Of a stretch of DNA of 15,890 nt, positions 15,137-15,890 are shown in pieces. Every line of letters starts with the position of its first letter. The stretch's first letter is position 1. This stretch comes from JBBRLA01 sp038231615. Its GTDB lineage: Bacteria > Myxococcota_A > Polyangia > Palsa-1104 > JAEUJZ01. The translations under genes were made by a program, and so were the position numbers. The notes under the pieces were generated by a model that saw nothing but the letters and a program-made list of their open reading frames with translations, was not told the origin of the DNA and searched no databases. The stretch spans positions 1 to 15,890 of the forward strand of contig JBBRLA010000121.1 of the NCBI GenBank assembly GCA_038231615.1. The letters run 5' to 3'.

Positions 15137-15562
15137 GTGCGGCTGACCATCCTGGCCATCGGCAAGCTGAAGGAAGCGTGGGTGCGGGAGGGCTGCGAGG
15201 AGTACCTGAAGCGCCTGCGCCCGCGGCTGCCGGTCGAGGTGATCGAGCTGCGCGATGAGAAGCACATCGCCCGTCACGTGCCGTCGCGCCACATCCTGTG
15301 GGCGCTGGACGAGCGCGGCGAGGAGCTGACCTCGGTGGGACTTTCGGAGAAGCTGCGCACGGCGATGGGCAGCGGAGTGCCCGGCATCGCGATGCTGATC
15401 GGCGGGCCCGACGGGCTGCCGGCGGAGGTGCTGGCCAAGGCGGGCTACCGCCTGTCCCTCTCGCGTCTGACCCTGCCTCACCGTCTGGTACGCGTACTGC
15501 TGCTGGAGCAGGTCTACCGCGCCCTGTCGATCCTCCATGACGAGCCCTATCACCGAGCCTGA
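15137..15562 (+). CDS. rlmH: 23S rRNA (pseudouridine1915-N3)-methyltransferase
   Basis: RlmH methylates pseudouridine 1915 in helix 69 of 23S rRNA with S-adenosylmethionine, on assembled 70S ribosomes; it is a homodimeric SPOUT (trefoil-knot) enzyme. 141 residues versus about 155 usually, shorter in the middle. Motifs: N-terminal MRLTILAIGKLKEAWVREGC, the SAM-loop LIGGPDGLP (87-95), LSLSRLTLPHRLVRVLLLEQ (106-125) and VYRALSI (126-132), and the C-terminal PYHR (137-140) needed for rRNA binding. The start is GTG 15137, fixed by the conserved N-terminus; no good Shine-Dalgarno is seen, and it lies six bases after the preceding stop, so translational coupling is likely. It is the last gene of the plus-strand run. 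Confidence 0.96.
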   Translation: MRLTILAIGKLKEAWVREGCEEYLKRLRPRLPVEVIELRDEKHIARHVPSRHILWALDERGEELTSVGLSEKLRTAMGSGVPGIAMLIGGPDGLPAEVLAKAGYRLSLSRLTLPHRLVRVLLLEQVYRALSILHDEPYHRA

Positions 15563-15656
15563 CCAGAGTCTCTTTGAGCCAAGCCTGATCTCGATTTTCG
15601 AGGAATTCAAGGCACGGCCCTCTCTTCTCGCCTGTTGCCGGGCAGCGGCGCGGTGA
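15537..15656 (+). other. Small ORF overlapping the rlmH 3' end, possibly a gene remnant
   Basis: ATG 15537 opens a 39-residue frame (+1 relative to rlmH) that overlaps the last 26 bases of rlmH. It reads MTSPITEPDQSLFEPSLISI, then an acidic/aromatic FEEFKARP and a Cys pair, before TGA 15654-15656. Its composition is protein-like, so it might be the start of a following gene truncated at this boundary. It may equally be chance; no Shine-Dalgarno is seen. The rest of 15657-15725 shows nothing recognisable. Confidence 0.15.
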
Positions 15657-15725
15657 TTGACCTACCAAGACAATACCGACCTCGTCTCTATCGCACAATT
15701 GGAAGGCCATCCCCGCCGCCTCCCC

Positions 15726-15890
15726 TTACTTCGAGCCTGGCGGGCCCACAAACGGATTGCGTACCTGCACAGTGCCGTACCATCTCCCGTGCTGAAAGTC
15801 TTCCGATAGGAGTTCCGGCAAGCCCTGACACTCTGCGTAGGCCCACAGGTGCGCGTCGAACCAGGATAGCTGATAGGCTGCCGCCCCTCG
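15726..15890 (-). CDS. VapC-like PIN-domain protein, C-terminal fragment
   Basis: The frame is open to the right edge and stops with TAA at 15728-15726, giving the last 54 residues. They contain the signature of the PIN-domain C-terminus: LSWFDAHLWAYAECQGLPEL with the conserved Asp (visible residue 12), then LSEDFQHGRWYGTVQVRNPF with the last acidic residue D31. PIN proteins of the VapC type are Mg-dependent ribonucleases, usually toxins that cleave tRNA or rRNA. The partner antitoxin normally lies just upstream of vapC, here beyond 15890, so a toxin-antitoxin pair cannot be confirmed. It converges on the rlmH operon, in sequence that looks less GC-rich than the operon. Confidence 0.75.
   Translation of the reverse strand, partial: RGAAAYQLSWFDAHLWAYAECQGLPELLSEDFQHGRWYGTVQVRNPFVGPPGSK

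Noticed and set aside
15586..15605. Terminator after rlmH from CTCGA-TTT-TCGAG
   Set aside because: The stem is only five base pairs and no T-run follows.

Overview
The window is GC-rich with dense, tightly packed genes. It reads as a Gram-negative chromosomal segment, most likely from a deltaproteobacterium-like lineage such as Myxococcota; this assignment is inference. It rests on the proB-proA-rsfS-rlmH gene order, an ECF sigma/anti-sigma locus, lipoprotein-like and AsmA-like envelope proteins, and a HAMP-linked class III nucleotide cyclase. No rRNA, tRNA, CRISPR array, insertion sequence or integrase was seen.

Left part (1-2283, plus strand): the 3' end of an unrecognised membrane protein, then a complete two-TM receptor nucleotide cyclase. 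The cyclase converges on the next gene with only 2 bases between the stop codons.

Central part (2286-8749, minus strand): a compact set of five genes. In transcription order they are an ECF sigma factor, a membrane anti-sigma-like protein, a small secreted protein, an 889-residue AsmA-like/GT51 peptidoglycan glycosyltransferase, and a five-TM alkaline-phosphatase/sulfatase-superfamily enzyme resembling lipoteichoic acid synthase or phospho-group transferases. The first four are separated by a 4-base overlap or gaps of 15 and 29 bases; the fifth follows after 106 bases. This looks like an envelope-stress or envelope-building regulon and is the most interesting part of the window.

Divergent intergenic region (8750-9015): it holds a TTCACA-N7-TGTGAA inverted repeat and a candidate plus-strand promoter. 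The promoter has a perfect TTGACA and a 12-bp perfect palindrome in its spacer.

Right part (9016-15562, plus strand): a seven-gene operon-like run. It comprises a possible lipoprotein, an unrecognised protein, glutamate 5-kinase (proB), glutamate-5-semialdehyde dehydrogenase (proA), ribosomal silencing factor (rsfS), a deoxyhypusine synthase-like enzyme, and 23S rRNA methyltransferase (rlmH). proBA covers the first two steps of proline synthesis, and rsfS and rlmH act on the ribosome. nadD, often found with rsfS, is absent here, and the deoxyhypusine synthase-like gene sits between rsfS and rlmH. The last 330 bases look less GC-rich and end with the C-terminal 54 residues of a VapC-like PIN-domain protein on the minus strand, cut by the window edge.
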